From NCBI GenBank assembly GCA_020445565.1, contig JAGRGI010000159.1:1-37880 (forward strand): DNA of 37,880 bases, written 5' to 3'. The notes beneath the pieces were generated by a model. That model was given only the letters and a program-made list of their open reading frames with translations, searched no databases and was not told the origin of the DNA. Source of the DNA: Chromatiales bacterium (lineage in GTDB: Bacteria > Pseudomonadota > Gammaproteobacteria > JAGRCI01). The position numbers and the translations under genes were made by a program. Positions within the stretch are counted from its first letter, which is position 1, and every line of letters begins with the position of its first letter. This document shows, piece after piece, positions 8,439 to 17,739 of this stretch.

Positions 8439-9466
8439 CTGGCTACCGCTGCCGGGAGTTGCATGGTGGCGCAATGCACGCTGCCGTATTGCCGAATGAG
8501 AGGCAGGGCGTGAATCGGGACGATGTCTCGTTCGGGAAAACATTCGGCCAGACGCGACAATGCCAGATCGTCGGCCGGGTCGTCGTACACCGGAGCGAGC
8601 ACCGCGCCGTTGATAATCAGAAAATTCGCGTAACTCACCGGCAAGCGTTCCCCCTGTTCGTCGAAGCGGCTGCCGGGCCAGGGCAGGGCGATGCAGCGAT
8701 AAGGTGCGCCAGATCGGTCGCGAAACGCCAGCAGTTCCTTCTCCATTGCCTGCAAGTCGGAAAAATGGGGATCGGCCGGGTTGTCGCAGCCGACGTAGAC
8801 AATGGTCTGCGAATCGGTGAAACGGGCCAGGGTATCCACATGTCCGTCGGTGTCGTCGCCTTCCAGGTGGCCGTGGCGTAGCCAGAGAACCCGGTCGCAG
8901 CCGAGTCGCTGGGCAAAGATCTGTTCGTATCCGGCTTCGGACATGCCCGGATTCCGGTTACCGTGAAGCAGGCAGCCGGTGGTTGTCAGCAGGGTTCCTT
9001 CCCCATCGGTGTCGATGGCACCGCCCTCCAGCTCGGTATCCAGCTGCTCAATCGCAGTAGGGCCGAATGCGCCGGAGGCATGCAGGTTGTGGGTGGAGGC
9101 ATTGTCCTTGGCGGAATCGAACTTGCCTCCCCAGCCGCGAAAGTGCCAGTCCAGCAGCTTGGCCTGCTCGCCCTGGGACACGGTGATAGGACCATAGTCC
9201 CGAATCCAGGTGTCGTTGGTCGGGGCGTGCAGAAAGCGCAGCCGGCGCGGAGACAGATCGCGAAGCAGACCATGGACATGGATTTCCAGGGTGCGGTCGG
9301 GCACCACTATCCACACTGGTTGATAGCGGGCAATGGCGGTGGCCATGGCCACATAGCAGGCTTCGGTTTCACGCAGCCAGGGGCGCCAGGCGGTATCGGC
9401 CCGTGGCCAGGTCAGCAGTGTGGCCGCCTGGTCTTCCCATTCGGCCGGAAAACGGGGTGTAGCCAT
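8435..9466 (-). CDS. aguA: Agmatine deiminase
   Basis: 343-residue member of the guanidino-group-modifying (PAD-type) family, converting agmatine to N-carbamoylputrescine and ammonia. Expected active-site segments are present: WIRDYGPI (Asp90), ELEGGAIDTDGEG, GDDTDGHVDTLARF (His209) and the C-terminal nucleophile GSVHCATMQ (Cys332). Length is slightly below the usual 350-370. It overlaps aguB by 4 nt and starts 8 nt after the small secreted-protein gene at 9475-9756, so the three are likely one transcript. Confidence 0.95.
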   Translation of the reverse strand: MATPRFPAEWEDQAATLLTWPRADTAWRPWLRETEACYVAMATAIARYQPVWIVVPDRTLEIHVHGLLRDLSPRRLRFLHAPTNDTWIRDYGPITVSQGEQAKLLDWHFRGWGGKFDSAKDNASTHNLHASGAFGPTAIEQLDTELEGGAIDTDGEGTLLTTTGCLLHGNRNPGMSEAGYEQIFAQRLGCDRVLWLRHGHLEGDDTDGHVDTLARFTDSQTIVYVGCDNPADPHFSDLQAMEKELLAFRDRSGAPYRCIALPWPGSRFDEQGERLPVSYANFLIINGAVLAPVYDDPADDLALSRLAECFPERDIVPIHALPLIRQYGSVHCATMQLPAAVAR

Positions 9467-9474
9467 CGAATGGA

Positions 9475-9756
9475 TCAGCGCAGGATCACGGTATCGAGTA
9501 CCTTGTTGTATTCGAAGTACACGATGTAATCGCCATAATACCAGCGGGTGATCGGCGGCTTGCCTACCGCCGGCGCCTTACGCAGGGGTTCACCGAAGCG
9601 GGTTTGCACGCTCTGCATATCGCTGCCTCGACGCGGGCGCAGAATGCCAGCGCTGTTGTTGGGTGGTTCGGCGCGTATCGCATCGATCAGCAGCAGACTC
9701 CCTGCCTGGGCGTCTGCGGCCAGCAAAACCGAGATCAGAATCAATGCACGCCGCAT
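9475..9756 (-). CDS. Small secreted protein of unknown function
   Basis: 93-residue protein with a clear signal peptide (MRRALILISVLLAADAQA, cut before GSLL). The mature part ends with FGEPLRKAPAVGKPP and WYYGDYIVYFEYNKVLDTVILR, a pattern of a repeat-length beta domain like that of small BamE/SmpA-type proteins. Proteins with this ending look conserved in Gammaproteobacteria, but I cannot name a function. The ATG at 9754-9756 follows AAGGGGAA; the frame is open further upstream without signal-peptide character. It is the first gene of the presumed aguAB transcript. Confidence 0.7.
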   Translation of the reverse strand: MRRALILISVLLAADAQAGSLLLIDAIRAEPPNNSAGILRPRRGSDMQSVQTRFGEPLRKAPAVGKPPITRWYYGDYIVYFEYNKVLDTVILR

Positions 9757-9988
9757 GCGTGTTCCCCTTGGTTTTGGGATGGTAGACTGCACGGGACCGT
9801 GGCCGGGAACCACCGGATCGCGAATGCTGGCCCGATGTTCGCCCGTCTGCGCCCCGCTACGGCAATGATAGCACCGCACCCTCAGTGGCCCAACGAGACC
9901 AAGGTGCACTGGGAGTCAGCTGGATTGTGGGGACCGTGGCGACACGCTTGCGCAGTGGATTCTTCAACGTCCGACCGGCTCCGAGTAC

Positions 9989-11236
9989 ATGTTCCGTCCC
10001 ATACCCGCCTATATCGGCCTGCGCTATACCCGCTCGCGGCGACGCAATCGCTTTGTTTCCTTCATCTCGTTGATGTCAGTGATCGGCGTGGCCCTGGGGG
10101 TGATGGTGCTGATCGTGGCCCTGTCGGTGATGAATGGCTTTGAGGAAGAGGTTCGCAACCGCACCTTGGGGTTCATGGCCCATGTGATGATCTCCGGGCC
10201 CGGCAATCAGCTGGATGACTGGCAGTCGCTGGCCAAGGAACTGCACGATGCCCCCCATGTGCTTTCCTCTGCTCCCACAGTGGAACAGGAAGTCCTGCTG
10301 AGTCGCGCGGGACGCGTGCAGGCTGTGGTGGCCCGCGGCGTATTGCCGGAGGCGGAGGCTGCGGTTACCGACATTGCTGAACGTATGCGCAGCGGTTCGC
10401 TCAACGACCTTGCGCCCGGCGGCTTTCATCTGATTTTGGGCACGGCCTTGGCCCGCATGCTAAAGGTTGAGCCCGGCGATTGGCTTACCCTGGTGTTGCC
10501 GAAGGCCAACACTGCCGGGGGTGATGTGTTGCCGGTTTTGCATAGAGTCACCGTCAGCGGGGTGTTTGATTCAGGTATGAAGCAATTCGACGAAGGTGTG
10601 GTGCTGATGCACTTGGCGGATGTCCAGACCCTTTGGGGCAAGGGCGGTGCGGTGCAGTCAGTGCGCCTGCGTCTGGACGACCCTTTACAGGCGCCTGCCA
10701 TTGCCGTCGAGATTGCCCATTCCCTTCACGGCGGTTACTGGGTCAGCGACTGGACTCGCCGCAACGTCAACTTTTTCCGCGCCCTGCAAATGCAAAAACG
10801 CATGATCTTTCTGATTCTGCTGCTGATTGTCGCGGTGGCGGCATTCAATATCGTGTCCACGCTGGTGATGGTGGTGCGGGACAAGGAGGCGCAAATCGCG
10901 ATTCTGCGCACCCTGGGCATGAGTTCGGCGCGCATCATCGGCATTTTCGTGGTCCAGGGTGCGGCCACCGGTCTGTTGGGTACCCTTGTGGGCGTCGTTT
11001 CCGGTGTGTTGGTGTCTGTCTATCTGAGCGATATGGTGTCGGCTGTGGAGCGTTGGTTCGCTGTGGATCTGTTTGAGAAGAGTGTTTATTTCCTGAGTGA
11101 ATTGCCGTCCCGCCTGGTATGGACTGACGTGGCCACGACGGCAGCGGTGGCGGCCTTATTGTCCTTGCTGGCGACACTCTACCCCGCCTGGCGGGCGGCC
11201 CGGGTGCAGCCGGCCGAGGCGTTGCGCTACGAATGA
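9989..11236 (+). CDS. lolC: Lipoprotein-releasing ABC permease, LolC/LolE (LolF-like), copy 1
   Basis: 415-residue inner-membrane permease of the LolCDE complex, which releases outer-membrane lipoproteins to the chaperone LolA. N-terminal [22 protein letters not shown] leads into span 1 ([32 protein letters not shown] across residues 23-53). A periplasmic MacB-like domain follows, then three C-terminal spans including [16 protein letters not shown] and the end [24 protein letters not shown] Gly/Pro-containing loop near residue 173 (NTAGGDVLP) corresponds in position to the LolA-binding hook of LolC, while YFLSELPSRLVWTDV is LolE-like. The C/E assignment is therefore uncertain; a LolF-like hybrid is possible. 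Confidence 0.9.
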   Translation: MFRPIPAYIGLRYTRSRRRNRFVSFISLMSVIGVALGVMVLIVALSVMNGFEEEVRNRTLGFMAHVMISGPGNQLDDWQSLAKELHDAPHVLSSAPTVEQEVLLSRAGRVQAVVARGVLPEAEAAVTDIAERMRSGSLNDLAPGGFHLILGTALARMLKVEPGDWLTLVLPKANTAGGDVLPVLHRVTVSGVFDSGMKQFDEGVVLMHLADVQTLWGKGGAVQSVRLRLDDPLQAPAIAVEIAHSLHGGYWVSDWTRRNVNFFRALQMQKRMIFLILLLIVAVAAFNIVSTLVMVVRDKEAQIAILRTLGMSSARIIGIFVVQGAATGLLGTLVGVVSGVLVSVYLSDMVSAVERWFAVDLFEKSVYFLSELPSRLVWTDVATTAAVAALLSLLATLYPAWRAARVQPAEALRYE

Positions 11237-11264
11237 TCACGATTCACGGTCCGTACCACCGCCG

Positions 11265-11975
11265 ATGATTTTTCCACAGCCATTGGTCGAGGCCCGCCTG
11301 CTGCGTCGACGCCAGCGTTTTCTGGCCGACGTGGCCTTTGCCGACGGTAGTCAGGCGACGGCCCATTGTCCCAATACCGGCTCCATGCTTGGTTGTGCCG
11401 AGCCCGGTTCCCGCGTCTGGTTGAGCCGTAGCGACAACCCGAAGCGCAAGTATGCCCATACCTGGGAACTGGTGGAGGCCGAACCCGGCGTGACGGTCGG
11501 CATTCATACCGGTCGCAGCAATGGCCTGGTGGCTGATGCCATCCGTGCTGGCATGCCGACTCCGCTGTCGGGCTACCCGCGTATCGATCGTGAGGTTCGC
11601 TATGGCCGCGAAGGCAGCCGCATCGACCTATTGCTCAGCGGGGAAGGGCAGCCGGATTGTTATGTGGAGGTAAAAAACGTCACCGCCGCCGTCGAGAACG
11701 GTGTGGCCTTGTTTCCCGATGCCCGAAGTGAGCGGGCCGTCAAGCATCTGCGTGAGCTGATGGGGATGGTGGAGCAGGGCTGCCGAGGCGCGGTGGTGTT
11801 CTGCGTGCAGCGGCTGGATGTGTCGCAGGTCCGTCCCGCCGATGCCATCGATCCGGCCTATGGTTCAACCCTTCGCCGCGCGCTGGCGGCGGGAGTGGAG
11901 GCTTACGCCCTGCGCGCCAGGGTTTCCCCCGCGTCGATCGAATTGGAAACGCCGATTCCGGTGTTCTGTCCCTGA
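11265..11975 (+). CDS. sfsA: SfsA family DNA/RNA nuclease-like protein
   Basis: 236-residue SfsA protein. It has an N-terminal OB-like part (VEARLLRRRQRFLADVAFADG), HCPNTGSMLGC, and the C-terminal nuclease-like core ERYGREGSRIDLLL... with YVEVKNVT and FPDARSERAVKHLREL, all SfsA hallmarks. SfsA was named for sugar-fermentation stimulation; its core has a PD-(D/E)XK-like arrangement, but its biological role is unclear. The ATG at 11265 begins the conserved sequence. It lies 28 nt after one lolC/E gene and 11 nt before the other, an unusual position that splits the lol operon. Confidence 0.93.
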   Translation: MIFPQPLVEARLLRRRQRFLADVAFADGSQATAHCPNTGSMLGCAEPGSRVWLSRSDNPKRKYAHTWELVEAEPGVTVGIHTGRSNGLVADAIRAGMPTPLSGYPRIDREVRYGREGSRIDLLLSGEGQPDCYVEVKNVTAAVENGVALFPDARSERAVKHLRELMGMVEQGCRGAVVFCVQRLDVSQVRPADAIDPAYGSTLRRALAAGVEAYALRARVSPASIELETPIPVFCP

Positions 11976-11986
11976 GCGAGTCCGGC

Positions 11987-13234
11987 ATGTTTCGACCCCT
12001 GGAAGCCTATATTGGACTGCGTTATACCCGTGCCCGTCGGCGTAACCGGTATATCTCCTTCATAGCCGGTAGTTCCATGCTCGGCACCGCCCTGGGGGTG
12101 TTGGCCCTGATCACCGTGCTCTCGGTTATGAATGGTTTCGAGCGTGAGATTCGAGACCGCATGCTGAGCTTTGCTTCCCATGTGACGGTGAGCGGAAAGA
12201 ATGAGGAGCTGGCGGACTGGCGCGAACTGCTGCCGGGGCTGCGGGTCGAACCCGGGGTCGAGGGCGCAGCCCCCTTTGTTGAGATGCAGGGTATGCTCAC
12301 AGCCGGCTCTGCGGTAAGTGGCGCATTGGTGAGGGGCATCTTTCCTGGGGACGAATCCAGGGTTTCCGCCGTCACCGGACACATGAAGGCGGGCTCCCTC
12401 GATGATCTTCGATCCCGAGGCTGGGGGATCATCCTGGGCGCCGAGTTGGCCCGTGCCATGGGGCTTTACCTGGGCGATCAATTGCAGTTGCTCACGCCCC
12501 AGGCGCAGGTCACACCAGCGGGTATCCTGCCGCGCATGAAGCGCTTCACCGTGGTGGGTATCTTCGAGATCGGCATCAATGAGTACGACCGCCATCTGGC
12601 CTTGATACACGCCGAAGACGCCGCCCGGCTGTTGCGGATCGGCGATGCGGTCAGTGGAGTGCGTTTGAGGCTGGGCGATCTTTTCACCGCCCCGCAGGTC
12701 AGAGCTAGGCTGCAAAGGGAATTGGGTAAAGAATACCGCGTCTCCGACTGGTCCCTGGACCATGCCACCTTCTTCAGCGCTCTGCGTCTGGAGAAGCGCA
12801 TGATGTTTCTAATCCTGCTGCTGGTAGTGGCGGTGGCGGCCTTCAATATCGTCTCCACCCTCATGATGGTGGTCACCGAGAAACAATCGGATATCGCGAT
12901 TTTGCGTACCCTGGGAATGAGTCCGGGAGCGGTGACGCGGGTGTTCATCGTACAGGGCTCGGTGTTGGGCATTGTCGGCACCCTGCTCGGCACCCTGGCC
13001 GGCGTCCCCTTTGCCCTGAATCTTGAAACCATCGTGCCGGTGTTGGAAAAAACCTTTGGTTTCCATTTGTTTCCGCCGGATGTCTATTACATCAGCCAGG
13101 TTCCCTCCCAGTTGCAATGGAGCGATGTCGCTATCGTCGTGGTCTGTGCCCTGGCGCTGAGCCTGCTGGCCACCCTCTATCCCGCCCGCCGCGCCGCGAG
13201 GGTGGAACCCGCCGAGGCCCTGGGATATGACTGA
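11987..13234 (+). CDS. lolE: Lipoprotein-releasing ABC permease, LolC/LolE (LolF-like), copy 2
   Basis: 415 residues, the same length as copy 1 and clearly related to it along the whole chain (both start MFRP..[15 protein letters not shown] and end in [27 protein letters not shown] sequence). Span 1 is at about residues 24-48 and three spans lie in the last 150 residues. Residues about 173-182 (VTPAGILPR) match the LolC hook pattern TPxGxxP that binds Lol[16 protein letters not shown] resembles the LolE C-terminus. Both copies mix C- and E-type features, so the symbol is assigned only by gene order. It overlaps lolD by 8 nt. Confidence 0.88.
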   Translation: MFRPLEAYIGLRYTRARRRNRYISFIAGSSMLGTALGVLALITVLSVMNGFEREIRDRMLSFASHVTVSGKNEELADWRELLPGLRVEPGVEGAAPFVEMQGMLTAGSAVSGALVRGIFPGDESRVSAVTGHMKAGSLDDLRSRGWGIILGAELARAMGLYLGDQLQLLTPQAQVTPAGILPRMKRFTVVGIFEIGINEYDRHLALIHAEDAARLLRIGDAVSGVRLRLGDLFTAPQVRARLQRELGKEYRVSDWSLDHATFFSALRLEKRMMFLILLLVVAVAAFNIVSTLMMVVTEKQSDIAILRTLGMSPGAVTRVFIVQGSVLGIVGTLLGTLAGVPFALNLETIVPVLEKTFGFHLFPPDVYYISQVPSQLQWSDVAIVVVCALALSLLATLYPARRAARVEPAEALGYD

Positions 13235-13907
13235 GCCCGTACTGAACTGCCAATCGCTCACCAAGCGCTATGAACAGGGTGAGCTGTCCGTGGAGGTTCT
13301 GCGTGGGGTGAACCTGCAAATCGGGGCCGGAGAGCGCGTTGCCATCGTCGGCAGCTCAGGCTCCGGGAAAAGTACCTTGCTGCACCTGCTGGGCGGCCTG
13401 GACCGTCCCGACGCGGGGCAAGTGCGGGTGAACGGTCAGGACATCCATCGCCTGAGCGCGCGTGCCCAGGGCGAGTTGCGCAACCGGGCGCTGGGGTTCG
13501 TCTACCAGTTCCACCACCTGTTGCCTGAGTTTACCGCCCTGGAAAACGTCGCCATGCCCCTGCTGATTCGCGGCGAAACGGTGGAACAGGCCCGTGAAAG
13601 GGCGGAGGACCTGTTGTTGCGGGTCGGCCTCGGGCAACGGCTGGGACACAAACCGGCGGAGCTTTCGGGCGGAGAGCGCCAGAGAGCGGCCATCGCACGG
13701 GCACTGGTCGGCAGTCCCGCTTGCGTTTTGGCCGACGAACCGACGGGCAATCTGGATCCACGCATTGCGGCGCAGGTCTACGAGCAGATGCTGGTCCTGA
13801 ACCGGGATGTGGGCACGGCGTTTGTGGTGGTTACCCATGACCGGGCTCTTGCCGAACGCATGGACCGGGTATTGCGGCTGGATGATGGCGTATTGCAGCC
13901 GGATTAG
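13227..13907 (+). CDS. lolD: Lipoprotein-releasing system ATPase LolD
   Basis: 226-residue ABC ATPase that powers lipoprotein extraction by the LolC/E pair. Walker [10 protein letters not shown] (residues 42-50), Q-loop [18 protein letters not shown], signature [15 protein letters not shown], Walker [12 protein letters not shown] and H-loop VVTHD are all intact. [17 protein letters not shown] is the characteristic LolD stretch. The ATG overlaps the end of the upstream permease gene by 8 nt. The 3' end overlaps the convergent DUF2062 gene by 4 nt. Confidence 0.96.
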   Translation: MTEPVLNCQSLTKRYEQGELSVEVLRGVNLQIGAGERVAIVGSSGSGKSTLLHLLGGLDRPDAGQVRVNGQDIHRLSARAQGELRNRALGFVYQFHHLLPEFTALENVAMPLLIRGETVEQARERAEDLLLRVGLGQRLGHKPAELSGGERQRAAIARALVGSPACVLADEPTGNLDPRIAAQVYEQMLVLNRDVGTAFVVVTHDRALAERMDRVLRLDDGVLQPD

Positions 13908-14437
13908 GGTTTTGTCGCCTCGCGCAACTGGGAAGCGCGGCGATGGCGCCATTGGCGCACCATGTACCAGCGCCAAAGCAGACGCACGCTGACGTAGCCC
14001 AGAATCGAGCTGATCGTGCCGGCGATGAAACAGCCGAGCAGGAAGGGTTTCCAGATGATGTTCAACTCGTGGGCGAGCCATTCGGAACTCAGCTCGAAGC
14101 CGTGCAGGGCGGGTGGCTGCCCCAATACCCAGCAGCCCAACAGGTAACAGGAATAGAAGATCGGTGGAATGGTGATGGGATTGGTTATCCATACCAGGGC
14201 CACTGAAATGGGCAGATTCACCCGCAGGGGAATGGCGCCAATGGCTGACAGCACCATCTGAAACGGAACCGGCACGAAGGCCATGAACAGGCCCAGGGAG
14301 AAGGCCCCTGATACGGAGCGTCGATTCAGGTGCCAAAGGTTGGGGTCATGGAGCAGGGTTCCCAACCAGCGCAAGTGCTTGTGCTCGCGGATCAATTGAT
14401 CACTGGGCATAAACCGCTTTATGAGCTTTCTTGGCAT
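13904..14437 (-). CDS. DUF2062 inner-membrane protein
   Basis: 177-residue DUF2062 protein. The hallmark is [32 protein letters not shown] followed by [12 protein letters not shown] (residues about 44-95), in two hydrophobic segments. A second hydrophobic pair lies around residues 125-155, and both ends are basic. The family is widespread next to lol/comEC genes in Gammaproteobacteria, but its function is unknown. It is convergent with lolD (4-nt overlap) and divergent from comEC with a 53-nt gap. Confidence 0.88.
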   Translation of the reverse strand: MPRKLIKRFMPSDQLIREHKHLRWLGTLLHDPNLWHLNRRSVSGAFSLGLFMAFVPVPFQMVLSAIGAIPLRVNLPISVALVWITNPITIPPIFYSCYLLGCWVLGQPPALHGFELSSEWLAHELNIIWKPFLLGCFIAGTISSILGYVSVRLLWRWYMVRQWRHRRASQLREATKP

Positions 14438-14458
14438 ACACGCCTGGTCAGGTAAACT
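14431..14458 (+). promoter_or_regulatory. Possible sigma70 promoter for comEC
   Basis: TTGGCA (14431-14436) and TAAACT (14453-14458) are separated by 16 nt, matching 5/6 and 4/6 consensus bases. The -35 overlaps the start of the divergent DUF2062 gene. The predicted start of transcription would be about 25 nt before the comEC start codon. Confidence 0.35.
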
Positions 14459-14490
14459 GTCGTGATTATTGATCCGATCCCCGCCGGGTA

Positions 14491-16974
14491 ATGGTAGCCC
14501 AGCCGCCGGGTCGGCGCCCGATTAGACCATGGATTCGATTCAGATTCGCCTTTTCCAAGGAAAATACAATCGCGATCAAATTCGTTCATCGTCGATGCGC
14601 AGGTCCAGCCCTCCCTGGGCTGCGTCGTTGCTTTGCTCTGACGCCTTTCGGGTTGCCTCCGGTCGGCGCCGTTCTCCTGGCATTTTGCCTGGCGATCATT
14701 GCGATTCAGTTTCTGCCGGTGGCTGTGCCGGGCGGGTCCAATACCTGGGTAGGTGTTTTGGCGCTGGCAGCGTTTTCGGCATGGCGACGTCATTGGCTGC
14801 TCGCCAGCGTGTTGCTGGGCCTCGCCTGGGGCGGCATCGATCGTTGGCAGCAGGCCCGGGCAGACCTTGATCCAGGTTGGGAGGGCGTGAACCTGATGGC
14901 GGTCGGGCGGATTCACGATCTGCCGGAGCGTCGAGACCGTTCGGCACGTTTCTACCTGGCGGTGGAAAAGCTTTACCCGGTGGGTGAACCTCACAGATTC
15001 GATGTTTCTCCGCCGTCGCTGATTCGCCTGAGTTGGCACGAGCCCGAACAATGGCCCGCCAGCGGCGAGCGCTGGCAGTTCGAGGTCCGGCTCAAACGAC
15101 CACGCGGTTTCGCCAACCCCCACGGTTTTGACTACGCCGCCTGGTTGTGGGGCAGGGGAGTGCGGGCCACCGGCTATGCACGTCGGGATGGCACGCATGT
15201 TCGATTGGCCCCGGCGCCTGTTGGTATCGACCGCCTGCGACAGACAATAGCCGACCGGTTGTCGGAGCGGGAGGGGGGACTTTTCACCGCCATGGTTGCA
15301 GCCCTGGCTCTGGGCGATCGCAGTGGTCTTGGTCAGGATCACTGGCGGGTACTGGCTGCGACGGGTACCAGTCACTTGTTGGCGATCTCCGGATTGCATG
15401 TGGGTCTGGTCGCCCTCTGGGGTGGTTGGATCGTTGGGCTGATCGCCACTCGTCTGCCCCTTAGGTCGCGGTCCCTACCAAGGCAGCAGGCGGCTGCCCT
15501 TGGCGGCCTGCTGTTTGCCGCGCTTTACGCCGCTTTGGCGGGTTTTTCCGTTCCCACGCAGCGCGCCCTGATCCTGGTTGCCGTGGTGGCGCTGAGCCTG
15601 GGGTTGCGGCGTTCGCCGTCGCCGATGCGGGCCTTGCTCCTGGCGCTGACCGTGGTATTGGCATGGGACCCCACGGCGGTATTCAGTGCCGGCTTCTGGC
15701 TATCTTTCGGCGCCGTCGCCCTGATCCTTTACGGCATGACGGGACGTCTGCGGGTCAGCGACTGGTGGTGGCGCTGGGGAAGGGTGCAGTGGCTGGTGGG
15801 TCTTGGGCTGACACCGGTATTATTGATGTGGTTTCAGCGCGTGTCATTGGCGTCTCCCCTGGTGAATCTAATCGCCGTACCCGTCGTCGGATTGCTGGTG
15901 GTGCCCCTGGTGCTGGCCGGAGGCTTGCTGATGTTGCCCTTTCCGCAGTTCGCCGACTTTCTGCTGGACGTTGCCGAAGGCGTTCTGAAGGGTCTGTGGT
16001 GGGGCTTGCAGCATGCGGCGAACTGGCCCGGCACAGAATGGCTATTGCCTGCCATGCCTTGGCCATTGCTGCTGGCAGCTGGCCTGGGTGTTGCGTGGCT
16101 ATTGTCGCCCAGGGGCTGGCCGGGTCGTTGGCTGGGCCTGGTGGCCCTGCTGCCGGTATTGCTCTACCGGGCGCCGCAACCGCCGCCCGGCGGTCTCTGG
16201 CTAACGCTGTTGGATGTGGGGCAGGGCCTGGCCGCCGTGGTGCGTACCCACGGCCATGCGCTGGTTTATGATACCGGCCCATCCTACGGTGGCGAGTTCG
16301 ATACGGGTTGGGCGGTGGTGGGGCCCTATCTGGATGCCACCGGCATCGGCCGGGTGGATCGTCTGGTGATCTCCAACGGGGATCGCGATCACGCCGGTGG
16401 TGCCGAATCCCTGGTGTCTCGCTGGTCGGTGGCGGAGGTGATCAACGGGGCGGACCCGGCCCGTTTTCACTTGCCGGGAGACCGGCCCTGCCTGGCGGGG
16501 GAGCAGTGGACCTGGGATGGCGTTCGTTTTCGCTTCCTGCATCCGCCGACGGTGGATGCCTTTCGCGGCAATGACCGATCCTGTGTGTTGCATGTTCAGG
16601 CCGCCGAGGGTGGCAGTTTGCTGTTACCGGGTGACATCGAGGCCAGGGCCGAGCGCAGCCTGCTTGCGGCCGGTCCCCTTCCCAAGGTCGACGTGCTGGT
16701 GGTCCCTCACCACGGCAGTCGCAGTTCCTCGACCGCACCGTTCATTGATGCCGTGTCCCCGCAAATCGCGCTGTTCGCCACCGGTTATCGCAACCGCTTC
16801 GGATTTCCAAAGCCGGACGTGGTGCGTCGTTACCGCGACGCCGGGGCCGCGATTTATACCACCCACGAACAGGGTGCCGTCGAATTGCGCTATCGGCCGA
16901 CAGAGGGCTGGGGTAAGCCGATTCTGTTCGGGCTGCGTCGTTCGGGCCTCTGGTATCCGCGGGCCAGAGAGTGA
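14491..16974 (+). CDS. comEC: DNA uptake channel ComEC/Rec2
   Basis: 827-residue inner-membrane protein for transport of single-stranded DNA in natural transformation. The N-terminal DUF4131/OB-like region is followed by the competence domain with many spans (ALALGDRSGLGQDHWRVLAATGTSHLLAISGLHVGLVA is split around residues 268-310). A C-terminal metallo-beta-lactamase-like domain contains LTLLDVGQGLAAVVRT, YDTGPSY, LLPGDIEARAE and VPHHGSRSS. The first histidine of the usual SHxDxDHxGG metal site is asparagine here (N629 in ISNGDRDHAGG). The start is uncertain: the first ~45 residues are not ComEC-like, so translation may begin later. It heads the exbBD-lpxK-kdsB gene run. Confidence 0.93.
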   Translation: MVAQPPGRRPIRPWIRFRFAFSKENTIAIKFVHRRCAGPALPGLRRCFALTPFGLPPVGAVLLAFCLAIIAIQFLPVAVPGGSNTWVGVLALAAFSAWRRHWLLASVLLGLAWGGIDRWQQARADLDPGWEGVNLMAVGRIHDLPERRDRSARFYLAVEKLYPVGEPHRFDVSPPSLIRLSWHEPEQWPASGERWQFEVRLKRPRGFANPHGFDYAAWLWGRGVRATGYARRDGTHVRLAPAPVGIDRLRQTIADRLSEREGGLFTAMVAALALGDRSGLGQDHWRVLAATGTSHLLAISGLHVGLVALWGGWIVGLIATRLPLRSRSLPRQQAAALGGLLFAALYAALAGFSVPTQRALILVAVVALSLGLRRSPSPMRALLLALTVVLAWDPTAVFSAGFWLSFGAVALILYGMTGRLRVSDWWWRWGRVQWLVGLGLTPVLLMWFQRVSLASPLVNLIAVPVVGLLVVPLVLAGGLLMLPFPQFADFLLDVAEGVLKGLWWGLQHAANWPGTEWLLPAMPWPLLLAAGLGVAWLLSPRGWPGRWLGLVALLPVLLYRAPQPPPGGLWLTLLDVGQGLAAVVRTHGHALVYDTGPSYGGEFDTGWAVVGPYLDATGIGRVDRLVISNGDRDHAGGAESLVSRWSVAEVINGADPARFHLPGDRPCLAGEQWTWDGVRFRFLHPPTVDAFRGNDRSCVLHVQAAEGGSLLLPGDIEARAERSLLAAGPLPKVDVLVVPHHGSRSSSTAPFIDAVSPQIALFATGYRNRFGFPKPDVVRRYRDAGAAIYTTHEQGAVELRYRPTEGWGKPILFGLRRSGLWYPRARE

Positions 16975-17106
16975 CTTGCGTTGTCGCCACGTTCCTTGGG
17001 GATGGGTATATAGTATTGCTGAGTACCTTGAGAACAAAAACGATGTGGGAACGGCGGGTGACCGCCTTGCCGTCGACTTTTACGCATCCGCTCAGAGGAA
17101 ATTACC

Positions 17107-17739
17107 GTGTGGGAACTGGTCAAGGCCGGTGGCTGGCTGATGTTGCCGATCATCGCATGTTCCATCGTCGCGATGACGATCGTCGTTGAGCGCCTGTGGG
17201 CGCTACGCCAGAACAAGGTGACCCCGCGCCACCTTTTGGCCAACGTCTGGCGCTTGGAGCGCAAGCGTATGCTCAATGCCGAGCAGATCGCCGGTATTCG
17301 CGCCGGATCGCCCCTTGGCCGCATCTTGGCCGCCGGTCTGGCCAATCGGCATCACGCCAGGGAGATCATGAAGGAGAGCATTGAGGAGAGTGGTCGTCAG
17401 GTAGTCCATGAGCTGGAGCGTTACCTGAATACGCTGGGCACCATTGCGGCGATCACCCCGCTGCTGGGTCTGTTGGGTACGGTCATTGGCATGATCAAGG
17501 TATTTACCGCCATCACCACCGCCGGGGTCGGCGATCCCACCGTGTTGGCCGGGGGTATCTCCGAGGCCCTGATCACCACTGCCGCAGGTCTCGCGGTGGC
17601 CATCCCCAGCCTGATGTTCTATCGCTACCTGCAAGGCAAGGTGGATGCCTTGGTTATGCGCATGGAAGAGGAGGCGCTCAAGCTGGTAGAAGTGATGCAC
17701 GGCGAGCGCGAGGCGGAATACACGGAGACCGAGGCATGA
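17107..17739 (+). CDS. exbB: ExbB/TolQ-family proton channel subunit
   Basis: 210-residue inner-membrane protein of the MotA/TolQ/ExbB family. It has three spans: residues about 9-27, about 112-133 (AAITPLLGLLGTVIGMIKVF) and about 150-172 (GISEALITTAAGLAVAIPSLMFY). The GLLGTV and GGISEALxTTAxGLxVAIP motifs line the proton path. A GTG start is chosen because AGAGGAAA lies upstream. It overlaps exbD by 4 nt (ATGA). The pair occupies the position held by msbA upstream of lpxK in E. coli; as I recall, Pseudomonas also has an exbBD pair here. Partner and cargo are not evident. Confidence 0.92.
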   Translation: MWELVKAGGWLMLPIIACSIVAMTIVVERLWALRQNKVTPRHLLANVWRLERKRMLNAEQIAGIRAGSPLGRILAAGLANRHHAREIMKESIEESGRQVVHELERYLNTLGTIAAITPLLGLLGTVIGMIKVFTAITTAGVGDPTVLAGGISEALITTAAGLAVAIPSLMFYRYLQGKVDALVMRMEEEALKLVEVMHGEREAEYTETEA

